33,507 nucleotides of DNA. Origin: Conidiobolus incongruus B7586. Lineage: Eukaryota > Entomophthoromycota > Entomophthoromycetes > Entomophthorales > Conidiobolaceae. Below the pieces are notes generated by a model. It did not search any database and was not told where the DNA came from. It worked only from the letters and a program-made list of their open reading frames with translations. The DNA lies in NCBI GenBank assembly GCA_000697335.1, contig JNEM01013579.1:1-33507 (forward strand), read 5' to 3'. Position 1 is the first letter of the stretch. The number at the start of each line of letters is the position of its first letter. Below, one piece after another: positions 11,025 through 22,044 of this stretch. Both the position numbers and the translations under genes were made by a program.

Positions 11025-11666
11025 ATGATGTTGAATCAAAAATTAATTACTGCTTTCCTCATGACCCTTATGTGCGTTCAAGCACAAACTCCAATCTCAA
11101 CTGACTCAGTATCTGTCAATGATTTACAAACAGTTGCAACACAAACGATTAATTCTCAGGACAATACCGAATCAGTTACTTCACCTACATCCCAATCTCT
11201 CAGTTCTTCCTCAGCATCTTATGTTGAAACACCCACTTCCCAAATTATTTCTTCAGTATCCAGCACTGATGTTAGCTCTGTTCCTACTACTACAACTACA
11301 TTGCCTCCATCACCAACTCCAACCAACCAACCAAATCAAATCGATTTCAGTGATCCTTTATGGGCACTTAAAGCTTTTCCTCAACTTGGAGCGATAATTA
11401 ACAATCCGTTATGGGCAGCTCAGCAAGATCCCTCCTTCTGGGCCAGATGGAATGATACTAACTGGGCAGTAATTAATTCCTCTCAGACTCCGACTGTTAT
11501 TCCTCCTACCACTCAAACTAGTGCTCAGGTAGATAGCACTACCACACAACAAATTCGTTCCACAAGTACTGTCGATACTATACCAACCCAATCTGCCACA
11601 AGTACTTCTACTACCTATTCGATTCAGTCAAATGTTTCTAGCGCTCAATTAAGCACCACCGCTTAA
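11025..11666 (+). CDS. Secreted Ser/Thr-rich protein with a Trp-motif core
   Basis: 213 residues, intronless. Residues 1-20 form a signal peptide (hydrophobic ITAFLMTLMCVQAQ, likely cut after QA). Residues 21 to about 105 and from about 153 to the end are Ser/Thr/Pro/Gln-rich low complexity, likely heavily O-glycosylated. Between them lies a distinct core of about 45 residues with four related Trp units: DPLWALKAF, NPLWAAQQ, DPSFWARW and DTNWAV. There is no C-terminal hydrophobic tail, so no GPI anchor or membrane segment. There are few Cys residues, and none after the signal peptide. The GC of the frame is well above the flanks and a TATA box (10950) and AATAAA (11769) bracket it, so it is probably a live gene. 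ATG 11025 is followed directly by a second ATG; either could start. I recognise no family; a cell-wall or secreted surface protein is the reasonable inference. Confidence 0.85.
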   Translation: MMLNQKLITAFLMTLMCVQAQTPISTDSVSVNDLQTVATQTINSQDNTESVTSPTSQSLSSSSASYVETPTSQIISSVSSTDVSSVPTTTTTLPPSPTPTNQPNQIDFSDPLWALKAFPQLGAIINNPLWAAQQDPSFWARWNDTNWAVINSSQTPTVIPPTTQTSAQVDSTTTQQIRSTSTVDTIPTQSATSTSTTYSIQSNVSSAQLSTTA

Positions 11667-11768
11667 AAAATATCCGTATTCTATAAAAGATATTAATTGT
11701 GCCTCCAATATGTTATTCATTTTTATCAATTATTTTCAAAATATTATGTCCAATTTTATTATTAATTC

Positions 11769-11774
11769 AATAAA
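11769..11774 (+). promoter_or_regulatory. Poly(A) signal of the secreted-protein gene
   Basis: AATAAA about 100 nt after the TAA stop, at a normal spacing for fungal genes. Such hexamers are common by chance in DNA this AT-rich. Confidence 0.35.
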
Positions 11775-14700
11775 TTAATTGATTTTTTTTCAATTATAAT
11801 TAATTATATTACAACTAAGAATATTTTGTCTTATATTTTTGTCAAGGGTTTGAGTATTCATAATTGGTTACTAATATTTCCTTTAATTAATTTATTAAAA
11901 TTTTTTAATAACTCATTGAAATTATATAAACAAATATTCAAGCTTGCAAAAATTTGATTCTCACCAGTCATAATGTTTGAACTAATTTTATGGTAAATAT
12001 ATAAATTTAATTATTCCATTTGTTGTATTTCAGAATTAACTTCCCATCCTAGTTTGATAGTTAAACCAATATTATTTCTATTTTTAAGCTGGATTTGTCA
12101 GTTTATAATTAAAGGATACTCTTTGTTCTTTTTGTCTTCTTTGTTAGATTATAACCAAATCCCATGTTATCTTTGAATTAGGTATTTAAACACAGAAGTG
12201 ATAAAGATAGAGAAAGAAGTTTTTCTGGATATTTTATTACAATATCTCAACAGTAAGTTTTAAGATATAAAATACTGATATATTAAAGAATAGAATTAAT
12301 AAATAATTCACTAAATCAAATTACAAGAATTTTTCTAATAGCAATCTTTAATTATAAAACTTATTATTAATATAACACTTTGATTAATTTATAATCTAAA
12401 TAAGTTTTTAACTAATATCACCTTTGTGTTATGGTTTATATTAATTATTTTGATAAAAGTTCAAGTTATCAGTTAGATTTAAAATAATAAATAAAATATT
12501 TGGTATATTGATAAAATAATGAAAATCAAAATAATCAATCAATATATAGTTAATATTAAATAAATTTATAATTATTATTAAATAATTATTAAAAATATTT
12601 ATTTTATAAATTAATATTAATATTTTATTTTTTTTATTTCATATATAAATTCCTTTGATATATTAGATATTTATGATATTATAGCAATGGGATATCTTTT
12701 AAATAATTTATTTATATCTTATATTCTGATTTAAATAATTAATTTCCGAAAATTATAAAATTAGATTAAATAATTATTTTAATATATTAATAATATTAAT
12801 ATTAATATCATAAATTATCTAATAATATATTCATTAAAAATAAATAATATATCTTAATCAAATTATATTATTATCAATATATTAATATTATATATAATTT
12901 GAAAAGTAATCAGAATTAATATTGGCAAAAATAATATAAATCAACAATTAGGTTTTAGTTTTAAATTTAATTAATTTCAATTTAAAAAATCAAAAAATCT
13001 TATTATTTTTATATATAAGGTAATTTTGAGAAAAATTTGAAATATTAACAAATAATATAAATGATATTAAAATCAAAAATGATAATTAAACTAATGGAAA
13101 ATATCTTATTGCAATATAATTGCCTTATTTTTTGTTTAAACCTATAATGTTCATTATAATATAATTGTCAGCAGAGCTAGCAAGTAGCTAGTAAGAGAGG
13201 AAGAACAATAGTTTTAAAATTAAAAAAGATGTTAAAAGAAAATATCAAATCGATAAATCATTTTAATTAAATTAATAAGAGAAAAAAGTGTTTATTGGTA
13301 AATTAACATAATATTAACTTATATCAAATTTTAAATTGAGATATATAATTCCTATTAAAATATATTTGAATACTTTAAATTTATTAATAATAATTAACCT
13401 GATAATAATATGTAAATAAAAATCTTAACTAATATAAATTATTAATCTAATATTTAATTATTTAATTTTTCAGGATTATAATTCAATATAATTATTTTTG
13501 AATACATATTTTAAATATATCAAAATTTTTTTAAGATTTATTGAATTTATTCAACGTTTGAATAATATATTTAGAAATTAATATTGTTTTATTATTTGTA
13601 ATATATTCTTAATATTTTGATGGTTAATTAGTTTTGTAAAAATATATTTATGACGTTTGTATTTCATTTTTCTATGGTCTTTGATATTGAAAAATTAAGT
13701 ATTTTCAAATCTTTTTTTATTTATTAGACAGTATATTTATTAAATAATTCAACTAGATTATTAAATTTCAAAATATGATATTTGTATTCTGTATATTTAA
13801 TAATTTATTTTGTAATCATGCCTTTAATTATTCATTATCAAATTAATTAATCTTAGGTATAATCTTAATCTGAGGTATTGTCTTTAATATTTTTTATTCT
13901 AAATAATTAATTTCAACTAAATTGGGATTTTAGTATTTTATGATTAATTTTTCATTATAAATTATTATATTTTAATATTTTACTTATTGAAATTAACCTT
14001 ATGTCTTTAAATCTATCAAATAATATTATTACAAAATATTAATATCATTGTGTAAATAATAAAATTAGCTAAAATTTTAATTATCATAATATTTTACTTA
14101 ATTATATATATATATATATTCTTAATTTATTTGATATAATCATATATTTCGATATATCCAAATTATTTCCAAAACTCTCATCATTATCCTAGTTCTATTT
14201 AATATATTTAATTTTTTGATTTTAATTAATAAAATATTATCCAATATTTTAAAACATTAATGATAACTTTTGTTGAAACTTTAATTAGCCTTATCAAATA
14301 TGACCAATTTTTAAAATAATAAAAAATCTATATATTGATTAATATTTATTGAATAAATGACTTCCATAAATTTTATCAAATAAAATAAAACTGTTTTTAT
14401 TATTTTTCTCTAATTGAAAACTTTTTTTGGTTGTTTTAATCAGATATATTTTAATATTATTTAATTAATATAAACCTTAGAATATTATATTATATTTTGA
14501 ATTAATAATTTTAAAAAATCCAACCTTTTTTTTCCTATTAATTATATCATTTAAATTATACTATAAATCAGTATTTTCATTTATCAAATATTTTAAACTT
14601 TGATTTGGATTATCAATTACAAAAAAATACAAGGTTATATTTTTATTTATTTAATATAATAGAATATATTTGCATTATTTATTTTATTTTTATAAAGTGT

Positions 14701-16057
14701 CAAGTTATTGGCGAAAGATTTAATAAATCAGTTATTTTACAATTTCTTTATTAAAGATCTGCTTATTAAATATTAATTGAGGAATCATAAGAATTTGATA
14801 TTAACATAATAAGAGAAATTAAATTTTTCCAAAAATATATATTGAATTGATTTATTTGTATGATAAAAAAAGAATATATTTTTGTTACTAATTTTAAAAA
14901 TTTTGTTTAATTAATTTATCTTGAAATTAATAAAACCTAACTTTGCTTTGACTATAAAATATAAAGAATCAAGATAATTAAAAGATTAATAATATATATA
15001 ATCCTATCCAACCAAGGCTCAACTTAAAAAATCAATAATAAATTATCAAATAAATATTAAAGTTAGGTTATAACATTATCATTATATTTTATAACAGCCT
15101 TATCTTTTAATATTTATTGTTTTTAACTATATTATATTTTCAATATTTAATAAAGTAGTAAATTATTTAAGTTTATCAATCATAAATATTTTTAGTTAAT
15201 AAATTATTTTAAAATATATAATGATTTATATAATATATATATTTTAATAATATTAAGTTATTTGTATAAAAAAATTTTAATATATTAAGATTAATGGTTT
15301 TATCGAATAATATTGATATAATACAAATTATTAAAAATCTATAATATAAGTAAATAAGATAAATAAGCTTTGTTAATAAATAATAATATTAGATCAAAAT
15401 TTTTATCAAAAATATCAAAAGATATTATAATTGTTTCAGAGCTTTGCTAGCCTTTATTAAATAATGTTATAATTTTATTGTTTATATTCTAATTATAAAT
15501 TAAAAATTATATTTAAAAATAAGATAAGCTTTTTAAAGAGTGAGGTCTTTAGATTAGATTAATACTTTTTTAAATTGATATCTTGATAAAAAAACATATA
15601 ATAAAGTAAGAATTTTTAGGCAAGCTATTATCTAAATAACAAAAATTTATAAGTGATTAAAAATTACTTTAACCAATCAAATCAAATTATTATAATACAA
15701 GATATTATTTTATAATAATATAATATATATTTAATATTATTTAAAGCTTTAATATTTAATCAAACAAATTAAAAATTGATAAAAATTTTCAGGTTAAAAT
15801 TTATTTCCAGAAATTTTTAATGTATAATTTAGATTTTAATTATATCAATAAATATTGACTTTATAAAAACAATAACATATAATATAAATTGTAATTATAT
15901 TGTAATATAATAAAATTTATTCAATTTTTAATTAGTATTACTTTGAGATATAAGATTATTTTCTTCAAATCAAAACTTTAATTATATATGAAAATAAAAA
16001 TAAAATTTTCCTATATATTAAATTATTTTACATCAATAATTTAATATTTTTACTATA
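11775..16057. other. AT-rich DNA, no recognised gene
   Basis: About 4.3 kb of extreme AT content with stops in every frame. Simple TA repeats occur near 14103-14120. A short complex patch at about 13168-13207 (GTCAGCAGAGCTAGCAAGTA then GCTAGTAAGAGAGGAAGAAC) stands out and could be a scrap of a repeat terminus. A similar scrap (CAGAGCTTTGCTAGCC) lies near 15437. Nothing here supports a gene or a complete transposon. Confidence 0.6.
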
Positions 16058-17359
16058 GAATTGAAGAAATGGGAAATTTTTTAATTGCTGATTTTTCAAA
16101 TATATTATTAGTTTCAAATAAAAAAATATATACAAAACAAATAGGAAAATAAATAGTTTTAAATTATATATATATATATATATATAACAACTTTTTTGAT
16201 TAAAAAAATAATTTTTTAAAATTAGTAATTTAATTTAATTATACTTAAACTAAATAGTAACCATCAAAAATTTTTTATTTTAGTATTAGTAAAACTTAAC
16301 CATAAACCCTCTAAAATCATTTAAAATTTACAAACAGCTTTTAGTAATAAAATATTATCTAAATTAACAATTTATTACTAGGTAAATTAATTTAAAGCTA
16401 AGAAAGAAACTACCCAAAACCTATTAAAATCTAAAAGATTAATTTCAACTATTACTCTTCTAATTATTAATAAAGTAAAAAAATATATTGAAAAGCACCT
16501 TTTTATTTCAGCTAGCAAATTATCAAGACACTTTAATATTAGTTACATAAGTATTATATATATATTAAAGTTTAAATTAAAATTAATTAATAAAAATATA
16601 AAATAGGTATCTTATAATTTAACTAAAGCTTAAAAAAAACTAGAGTAGCTATTGTTAAATAAAACTTACTAAGGTATAACTAGAAACTAAAACTTTTACA
16701 GTAAATTATTATAATTGATGAATCTTAGATTCTTTTATATAATCCTTTACTAAAACATAAATCAAAGTGTTAGATTAAATTAAATCAACCCTCTCTACAA
16801 ATTCCTTTAAATGAACACTTTGTTGATAAGTAAATATTAATTGTTATAATAAATTATAATAGCATATACTATTTTTATTTAGTTCTTAAAAGAAAATCAA
16901 TTAATAGTAAACTTTATATTTCTTTTTTAAATAAAACTATTTATAATTGGTATTCTCAATATAATTTGAAAAAACCTATTATTTTGCATGATAATTATAA
17001 AATACATAAATCTAAAGTTGTAAAAAACTTTTTAATTAAAAATAACTGGAAAAAACTACTATATCTAGTATATTCCCTAGATTATAACCTATGTGATTAT
17101 AATTGTTTTAGGCAATTAAAAAACCAGCTTGCAGGAAAGAAAATTTCTACAGGAAAATTTAATTGGTTTGTGAAACATCAAATTTCAATCTTTAATAAAA
17201 AGAACTGTTTTTTAGGTGTTAGATCTTTGCCAAAAGTATAGCAAAAAGTTATTAGAAATAAAGGAAATTATTAATTTTATAATATATATTTATTTTTACT
17301 TTTTATATATTAAAATGTTTACTTTTTTTCAATCGCAAAAAATTCCCATTATTTATATT
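16058..17359 (+). mobile_element. Mariner element (DD34D), copy 1, inactive
   Basis: About 1.3 kb, the standard mariner length. The left end reads GAATTGAAGAAATGGGAAAT after a TA at 16056-16057. The right end carries the imperfect inverse (CGCAAAAAATTCCCATT to about 17359). A second copy on the minus strand (20981-27960, interrupted) starts with the same terminus and aligns through the coding part, which fixes the boundaries. The exact terminal base is uncertain by a few positions because the ends are AT-rich and imperfect. Confidence 0.8.
16390..17241 (+). pseudogene. Mariner transposase, DD34D catalytic motif kept
   Basis: The N-terminal part (from about 16390, beginning AKKETTQNLLKSKRL) encodes the helix-turn-helix region, then the place of the mariner WVPHEL motif reads stop-VSYNL, near 16603. 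A one-base shift in the A run at 16632-16639 changes frame. Downstream one frame gives TRVAIVK, then IIIIDES (first Asp at 16717), ILHDN (second Asp at 16990) and SLDYNLCDY (third Asp at 17095). Exactly 34 residues separate the last two, which defines mariner DD34D. The last 135 codons (16834-17238) are open to a TAG. About half a dozen in-frame stops and one frameshift elsewhere make it a pseudogene, but all three acids survive. Confidence 0.85.
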
Positions 17360-17416
17360 ACAAAGTAATATATTAATTATATCAAGAGATTAAATATAAA
17401 GTTATTATTTATAAAT

Positions 17417-17889
17417 TATCAGGGACTTTCCCTTTAAGCTAAATGTTTAAACTATAACTAATTGTTAGTATAGTTCTGTAACAAATATATAATTGATTAT
17501 TTAAAATAATATTGACAACTAATTAATAGGGCAATCAATAAACAGACTAATCATTATATATATTATATTCAAACTTTAGAAATAGGGTTGATTTATATTA
17601 TTGTATATATGAGTTATAAAATTAGGCATGTTCCTGTTAATAGATGATGCTTCGATAAATGCAACTAATATTTTAGCTGTGTTTTCTATAATATAAATAT
17701 ATATTTCTTTGAACAATAAAGACAGCTCTATTTTAGTTTCATACTTATTTACAATCTATTCATAACCAAATTTGACAGCTTTTATCTGAAAGAATGACTT
17801 CCAACAACACTAATCCCAATATCATTTTTCACCATTCCAAAGCCTATGGAGCTGTAAACAACAGAGTTTTACAACATATATTTTAATAA
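17417..17889 (+). mobile_element. Probable LTR and leader fragment of a retroelement
   Basis: A patch of higher complexity starts sharply at TATCAGGGACTTTCCC and runs to about 17889. It has the order of an LTR: a TATA-like stretch (17690-17705), AATAAA near 17717, then a terminus near CATAACCA (17768). A short leader follows, then an ATG at 17794 opening a frame of about 30 codons rich in Asn, Ser and Thr, as at the start of a gag gene. AT-rich DNA resumes after it. The length (about 350 bp) and layout would suit Ty1/copia, but no second LTR or enzyme domain is visible, so the family is uncertain. It looks less decayed than the gypsy element. Confidence 0.4.
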
Positions 17890-18834
17890 AATATTAAAAA
17901 TAAATTATTTACCAATTATGCACTCTTAATTACTCAATTTATCAATCATTTTAATTATAAATTGGTATTGAAATTAATGATTATAAATAAAATTGATTTC
18001 TAAAATAATTCTATATCATAATTAATTAATATATTCCTAATTTAAAATTAAGCATAAGTTTCATATCAAATCAAATTTTTTTTATTTTAATTGATTTTTC
18101 ATTTTAATTATTCACAATCTATATAAATTTCAAATAATTTACACTCACATATATATACTTAATTTTTAAGGAAAAAATTTTGATATAAAAATAATTAATA
18201 CTTATGTTGATCTAATAAATTGATTTTTGATTAAATGTCAATATATATTATTGATATATTAAACTTTGTATAATATCCTACTCTAAAATTTTTCTTAATA
18301 TGATATATTAAAATAGAGCAGTTAGAATATATCATATCACTTAGAATTTTTTATTTTTCTATATGCATCTTTGAATTATTTCTGATTATATATTGTGGTA
18401 TGATAAGTGATTCAAATATTATTTAGATAATCTAATATGATTTCAATAACAATTGTTTATATTTTATCTATCTCGAATATAATTATTATTTAAATCAACA
18501 CTCTCGGTATTTCAATGAATATTTTAAAAAGGTAGAAAAAGTTTCAGATTTTGATGTTTAATGAGTTATATAAATAAATAGTCCTAGAGGTAATTTGTTA
18601 TATTATATACAATTCAAATGAATTAATACATTATTAATACCTAAGGAAAATTTACACATATTCCAGAGTTGATATTCCAATAATACAGGTATACTTAATT
18701 TAAAATTCGTTCTAATACACATTAATTAATTTACACCATTTAAGAATATATGTTTATAATAGCCTAATCAAATATTGGTACGTTTCTGTTTCTATTTTGT
18801 TTCATCATGAAGCCTGTTTTTTGATTTGAAAACG
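17890..18834. other. AT-rich upstream region of UGT gene 1
   Basis: No open frame, RNA gene or repeat recognised. The last 100 bp is more mixed in composition (GGTACGTTTCTGTTTC and CATCATGAAGCCTG) and probably holds the promoter. Confidence 0.6.
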
Positions 18835-18842
18835 TATAAATT
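18835..18842 (+). promoter_or_regulatory. TATA-like element of UGT gene 1
   Basis: TATAAATT preceded by AACG, 46 bp before the ATG at 18881. It is close to the start codon, so the transcript leader would be very short; in such AT-rich DNA the match may be chance. Confidence 0.35.
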
Positions 18843-18880
18843 GAAGTAAATTTGTACTTGAATGATTAGTTTGATGAATT

Positions 18881-20563
18881 ATGAGGAACAAAATTATGAT
18901 AATATTAAAAATATTCTTATATTTTCAATATTTAATAGTCAACAGTGAATATATAACTAATGGAGCTTATTATGGATCATTAAATATTGTATTATCCACA
19001 TCATTCGGCAGTAGAAGTCACAACAGGTACCTATTAGAGATCTCAAAATTACTACAAGCAAGAGGCCATCAAATTACTTACGCTACTTTGGAAGAGAATT
19101 TTAGTTACAATCTCAAATATAACTATAGCGAATACTCTATTGGAAGTACTCCAGTTAATTCGATAAATTGGGGCGAGGCTGTAACCCTTGATGAAATATT
19201 AAAGGATCCAGATGGTGTTGTATTTGGTTTAATCAATCGATTTATGACCAAATTATATCCCGAGAATATAGAGAGATTGAAAGAGCTGTTTGAAACCAAG
19301 AAGATAGATCTGGTGATTTGTGATTTCTTCAACCCAGCATGTAATGATGCAGCGAGATTGTATTCAATCCCGATGATTGTAGGGTTTCAGAATTTAAACT
19401 TTGGAATTGCATCAGCGCCTTGGATCACTCAAAGCCTTGACGGTAGTCCAACAACCACTGAAAAGCTAAATATTGTTCAAAGATTCAAAACTGGAGTTTT
19501 AGAGCCTATAGTAATCAATTATTTCAATTGGAAATATGCTAGAAATATGAATAGAGTGAGATCTCGTCACGGAATTCCTAGCCATTCCAACCCTTTTGGA
19601 GAGTTTACCAAAGTATATAAAATTTCTAATATTTATATAGGGTTGGAAGATCCTAGACCTATAGATCCTACTATAAAGTTAATTGGCCCAGTAATTGAAG
19701 AAGAAATAGATCCTCTTTCTCCAGAGCTAGAAGATTTTTTGAACCATAATCCAAAAACGATGTATGCGGCATTTGGAAGCCAAATGATTCTGTCCAAAAA
19801 GATTATTAGCAAGATCCTAGCTGCTATCCAGTTGGCATTAAATGATGGTACAATTGACGGTGTGTTATGGGGATTGGGAAATACTAAGCGCTCTGAATTC
19901 CCACCATCATTTGAGTTGAACTCGAAAAAATATTCCACAGAAGACATTCTAAAAGGCACGCATCCCAAAATCAAAATATTGAGCTGGGCACCACAAGTCT
20001 CAATTCTAAACCATCCCAACACAATATTATTTCTATCTCATGGTGGTATGGAAAGTGTTCAAGAAGCCATTCATTCAGGTACACCCATCCTAGTCATGCC
20101 AGTGTGGGGAGATCAATCGCGGAATGCAAGACTAATTAAGGATAGAGGTGTTGGTGATTTTGTAAAAATACTCCATGCCACTCCCAACCAGCTTTACGAA
20201 AAGATGAAACTATTAAAACTCGAAAACAACTCCCAACTACAAAACAATGTAAAATATTTACAATCAATAAGTTTTGCTAACAATGCGAACCGGTTTGCAA
20301 ACGTACTAACAATAGAAAATTATGGCTATATTGCTCGCATATGTCGAGCATACAGTCATCCTAAACCTTTCGAGATTCCATGTGAACTAAAACCATATAT
20401 ATCTGCAGATAAGAGAATGCCATTTGTTAAAGCACACCAAATTGATGTTTATATTATACTATTCGGAATATGTTTATTATTGATTATTTATCCCATATCT
20501 AAAATATTGATTTGGACTTTAGCCTTATTTAAATTAACGAATTGGAAATTGAAAAAAGAATAA
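18881..20563 (+). CDS. UDP-glycosyltransferase, ER membrane-anchored (UGT 1)
   Basis: 560 residues, GT1 family, intact and intronless. It should transfer a sugar from a UDP-sugar to a small lipophilic acceptor (sterol, lipid or xenobiotic; the acceptor is unknown). Signal peptide 1-22. The N-terminal GT-B half starts LNIVLSTSFGSRSHNRYLLE; His47 in GSRSH is the likely catalytic base. The C-terminal half carries the UGT signature from Trp369 (WAPQVSILNHPN) through HGG (387-389) to DQ (411-412), the UDP-sugar site. A juxtamembrane block follows (PFEIPCE 496-502, RMPFVKA 512-518), then a membrane helix (about 522-545) and a short tail ending KLKKE, a KxKxx-type ER retrieval signal. This is the layout of animal UGTs. 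A paralogue lies at 29593-31254. The start is set by the ATG directly before the signal peptide. GC is far above the flanks and AATAAA follows at 20574-20579. Confidence 0.95.
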   Translation: MRNKIMIILKIFLYFQYLIVNSEYITNGAYYGSLNIVLSTSFGSRSHNRYLLEISKLLQARGHQITYATLEENFSYNLKYNYSEYSIGSTPVNSINWGEAVTLDEILKDPDGVVFGLINRFMTKLYPENIERLKELFETKKIDLVICDFFNPACNDAARLYSIPMIVGFQNLNFGIASAPWITQSLDGSPTTTEKLNIVQRFKTGVLEPIVINYFNWKYARNMNRVRSRHGIPSHSNPFGEFTKVYKISNIYIGLEDPRPIDPTIKLIGPVIEEEIDPLSPELEDFLNHNPKTMYAAFGSQMILSKKIISKILAAIQLALNDGTIDGVLWGLGNTKRSEFPPSFELNSKKYSTEDILKGTHPKIKILSWAPQVSILNHPNTILFLSHGGMESVQEAIHSGTPILVMPVWGDQSRNARLIKDRGVGDFVKILHATPNQLYEKMKLLKLENNSQLQNNVKYLQSISFANNANRFANVLTIENYGYIARICRAYSHPKPFEIPCELKPYISADKRMPFVKAHQIDVYIILFGICLLLIIYPISKILIWTLALFKLTNWKLKKE

Positions 20564-20573
20564 TAATACAATT

Positions 20574-20579
20574 AATAAA
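20574..20579 (+). promoter_or_regulatory. Poly(A) signal of UGT gene 1
   Basis: AATAAA 11 nt after the TAA stop (20561-20563), which would give a very short 3' leader ending before the fold-back repeat at 20621. Chance occurrence is possible. Confidence 0.35.
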
Positions 20580-20620
20580 TTATCTTATAATTTATTTAAG
20601 ACATATTTGGTTTAATAATC

Positions 20621-20802
20621 AATACTCTTTTTACCATCATTTATTATTTAAAAATCAATAAATTTGAAATTAATACTAAAATATATTTTTTGGTTATATC
20701 GTTTTAAATCAAAAAATATTTTAGTATCTATTCTTTGATTTATTAAATCAACCTGATAATAAATAATGATCTATATTTGGCCAGACATTGAAAAAGAGTA
20801 TT
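20621..20802. repeat. Fold-back (MITE-like) inverted repeat
   Basis: The ends AATACTCTTTTT (20621-20632) and AAAAAGAGTATT (20791-20802) are perfect 12-bp inverses. Inner parts also pair: ATCATTTATTATT against AATAAATAATGAT, AATCAATAAATTTGA against the TTTGATTTATTAAATC stretch, and ATACTAAAATATATTTTTTG against CAAAAAATATTTTAGTAT. The loop is about ATATCGTTTT near 20700. The right arm holds about 20 extra bases. It has no coding capacity. It lies about 60 bp past the UGT 1 stop, so it could be in or just after the 3' UTR. Confidence 0.65.
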
Positions 20803-20980
20803 ATAGTGGCTTTCGCTGTTATATAGCAAAATAATTTACAATTTCTGATTGACATTTTTTGATTACTTATTAAATATAATATAAGGAATTATGAATTGTA
20901 ATTTGGTGTTATAATATTTATATGGCAATTTCAAAGTAATTGAAAAATATACTATTAATCAAGGTTATTTATTATCTAAA

Positions 20981-21642
20981 ATATTACAAATGAGACTTTT
21001 TTAAAATTATATACAAATAGACATTTTGATACATATTTTTCAAAAATAAATATATAAAAAATAATCTATACTTACTTTTATTATTAATAACTGTTTTTGT
21101 TGTTTTAATAAACTTCTAGAACTTAAACAATTCTTTTTAATGAAAACTAAAATTTAGTATTTCCCAAAATAATTTAATTTGTTTAAAAGAATTTTTTTTT
21201 GTAAGTATATTTTTTAATGATTTAAAGCAATTATAATCACATAAGTTATAGTTTAGTGAATATACTAGTTATGATAGCCTTTTTTATTTTAATTAGAAAA
21301 TATTTTATAATATTTATTATATATATATATATTTTTTTTAATTATTTTGTTAAATAATAAATATATTTAATTTATATTAATAATATTTATTATAAAAGGT
21401 TTTTTATAAAAGTAATATAATATTCACTATTAATTGATTTTCTTTAAAAAATTATATAAAAATAATATATGTATTTATAATTTATTATTATAATTAATAT
21501 TAAATTAACAATAAAATATTTATTTAAAAAAATTTATAAAAAGGATTAATTTAACTTAATTTATAATTTAATAAAGTATAATATAAAAAAAATTAAATTC
21601 ATCAATTATAATCATTTGTTATAAAACCTTTAATTTTTAATT
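20981..21642 (-). mobile_element. Mariner copy 2, 3' half (split by the gypsy element)
   Basis: The complement aligns with the second half of mariner copy 1. The best block is 21219-21268, whose complement reads CTAGTATATTC then CTTATGTGATTATAATTG, against 17071-17111. The outer end (AATGAGACTTTTTT near 20990) matches the 3' terminus of copy 1. It stops at the gypsy insertion point. It is more decayed than copy 1, with the transposase frame lost. Confidence 0.75.
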
Positions 21643-21647
21643 ATATT
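21643..21647. repeat. Target-site duplication of the gypsy element, left
   Basis: ATATT directly before the left LTR, identical to 27356-27360 on the other side. In mariner copy 1 the matching place (GGTAT on the opposite strand) is present only once. Confidence 0.8.
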
Positions 21648-22044
21648 TATAAATATGGTGGTAAATACTGATATAGTACAGAGGAAAACTTAATATAAGA
21701 GTAGTATAACACAAAATATGGTATTATAATATAGCTGTAGTATGCAAATATAAACAAAGTTTAATTAAGCTTCAAACTAGGATGAGTCACCAATATATTA
21801 AGACTTATATTAGGTAATGCTAATATACTATAATATTGATAGGATATAGTCTTAAACTTAGAAATAATAGAAAAAATAAGAAGTAATAAGTATTAAGAAA
21901 AAAAGAAGAACCTAGTTTATTAAATAATTCAATACTATTTATATAATTAATTTAGGTATAAAAGTATAAATTAATTATAAAATTTATAGTTCATTAAACT
22001 ATATGAAAGTATATATAAAAATTTAAAAAATTAGTCTCTTAATA
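21648..22044 (-). repeat. Gypsy 3' LTR
   Basis: 397 bp. On the minus strand it starts TATTAAGAG after a purine-rich AAGGGAG tract and ends ATTTATA. It aligns throughout with 26962-27355 and with the solo LTRs at 2457-2858 and 5052-5452. Confidence 0.85.

Noticed and set aside
11119-11591. Alternative frames in the secreted-protein gene
   Set aside because: Repetitive Ser/Thr codons keep other frames open; only the frame at 11025 has a signal peptide and fitting context.
13168-13207. Complex scrap that might be an LTR start
   Set aside because: Too short, with no partner copy, target duplication or adjoining element sequence.
19123-20022. Minus-strand frames inside UGT gene 1
   Set aside because: Shadows of the UGT reading frame; the plus frame carries all family motifs.
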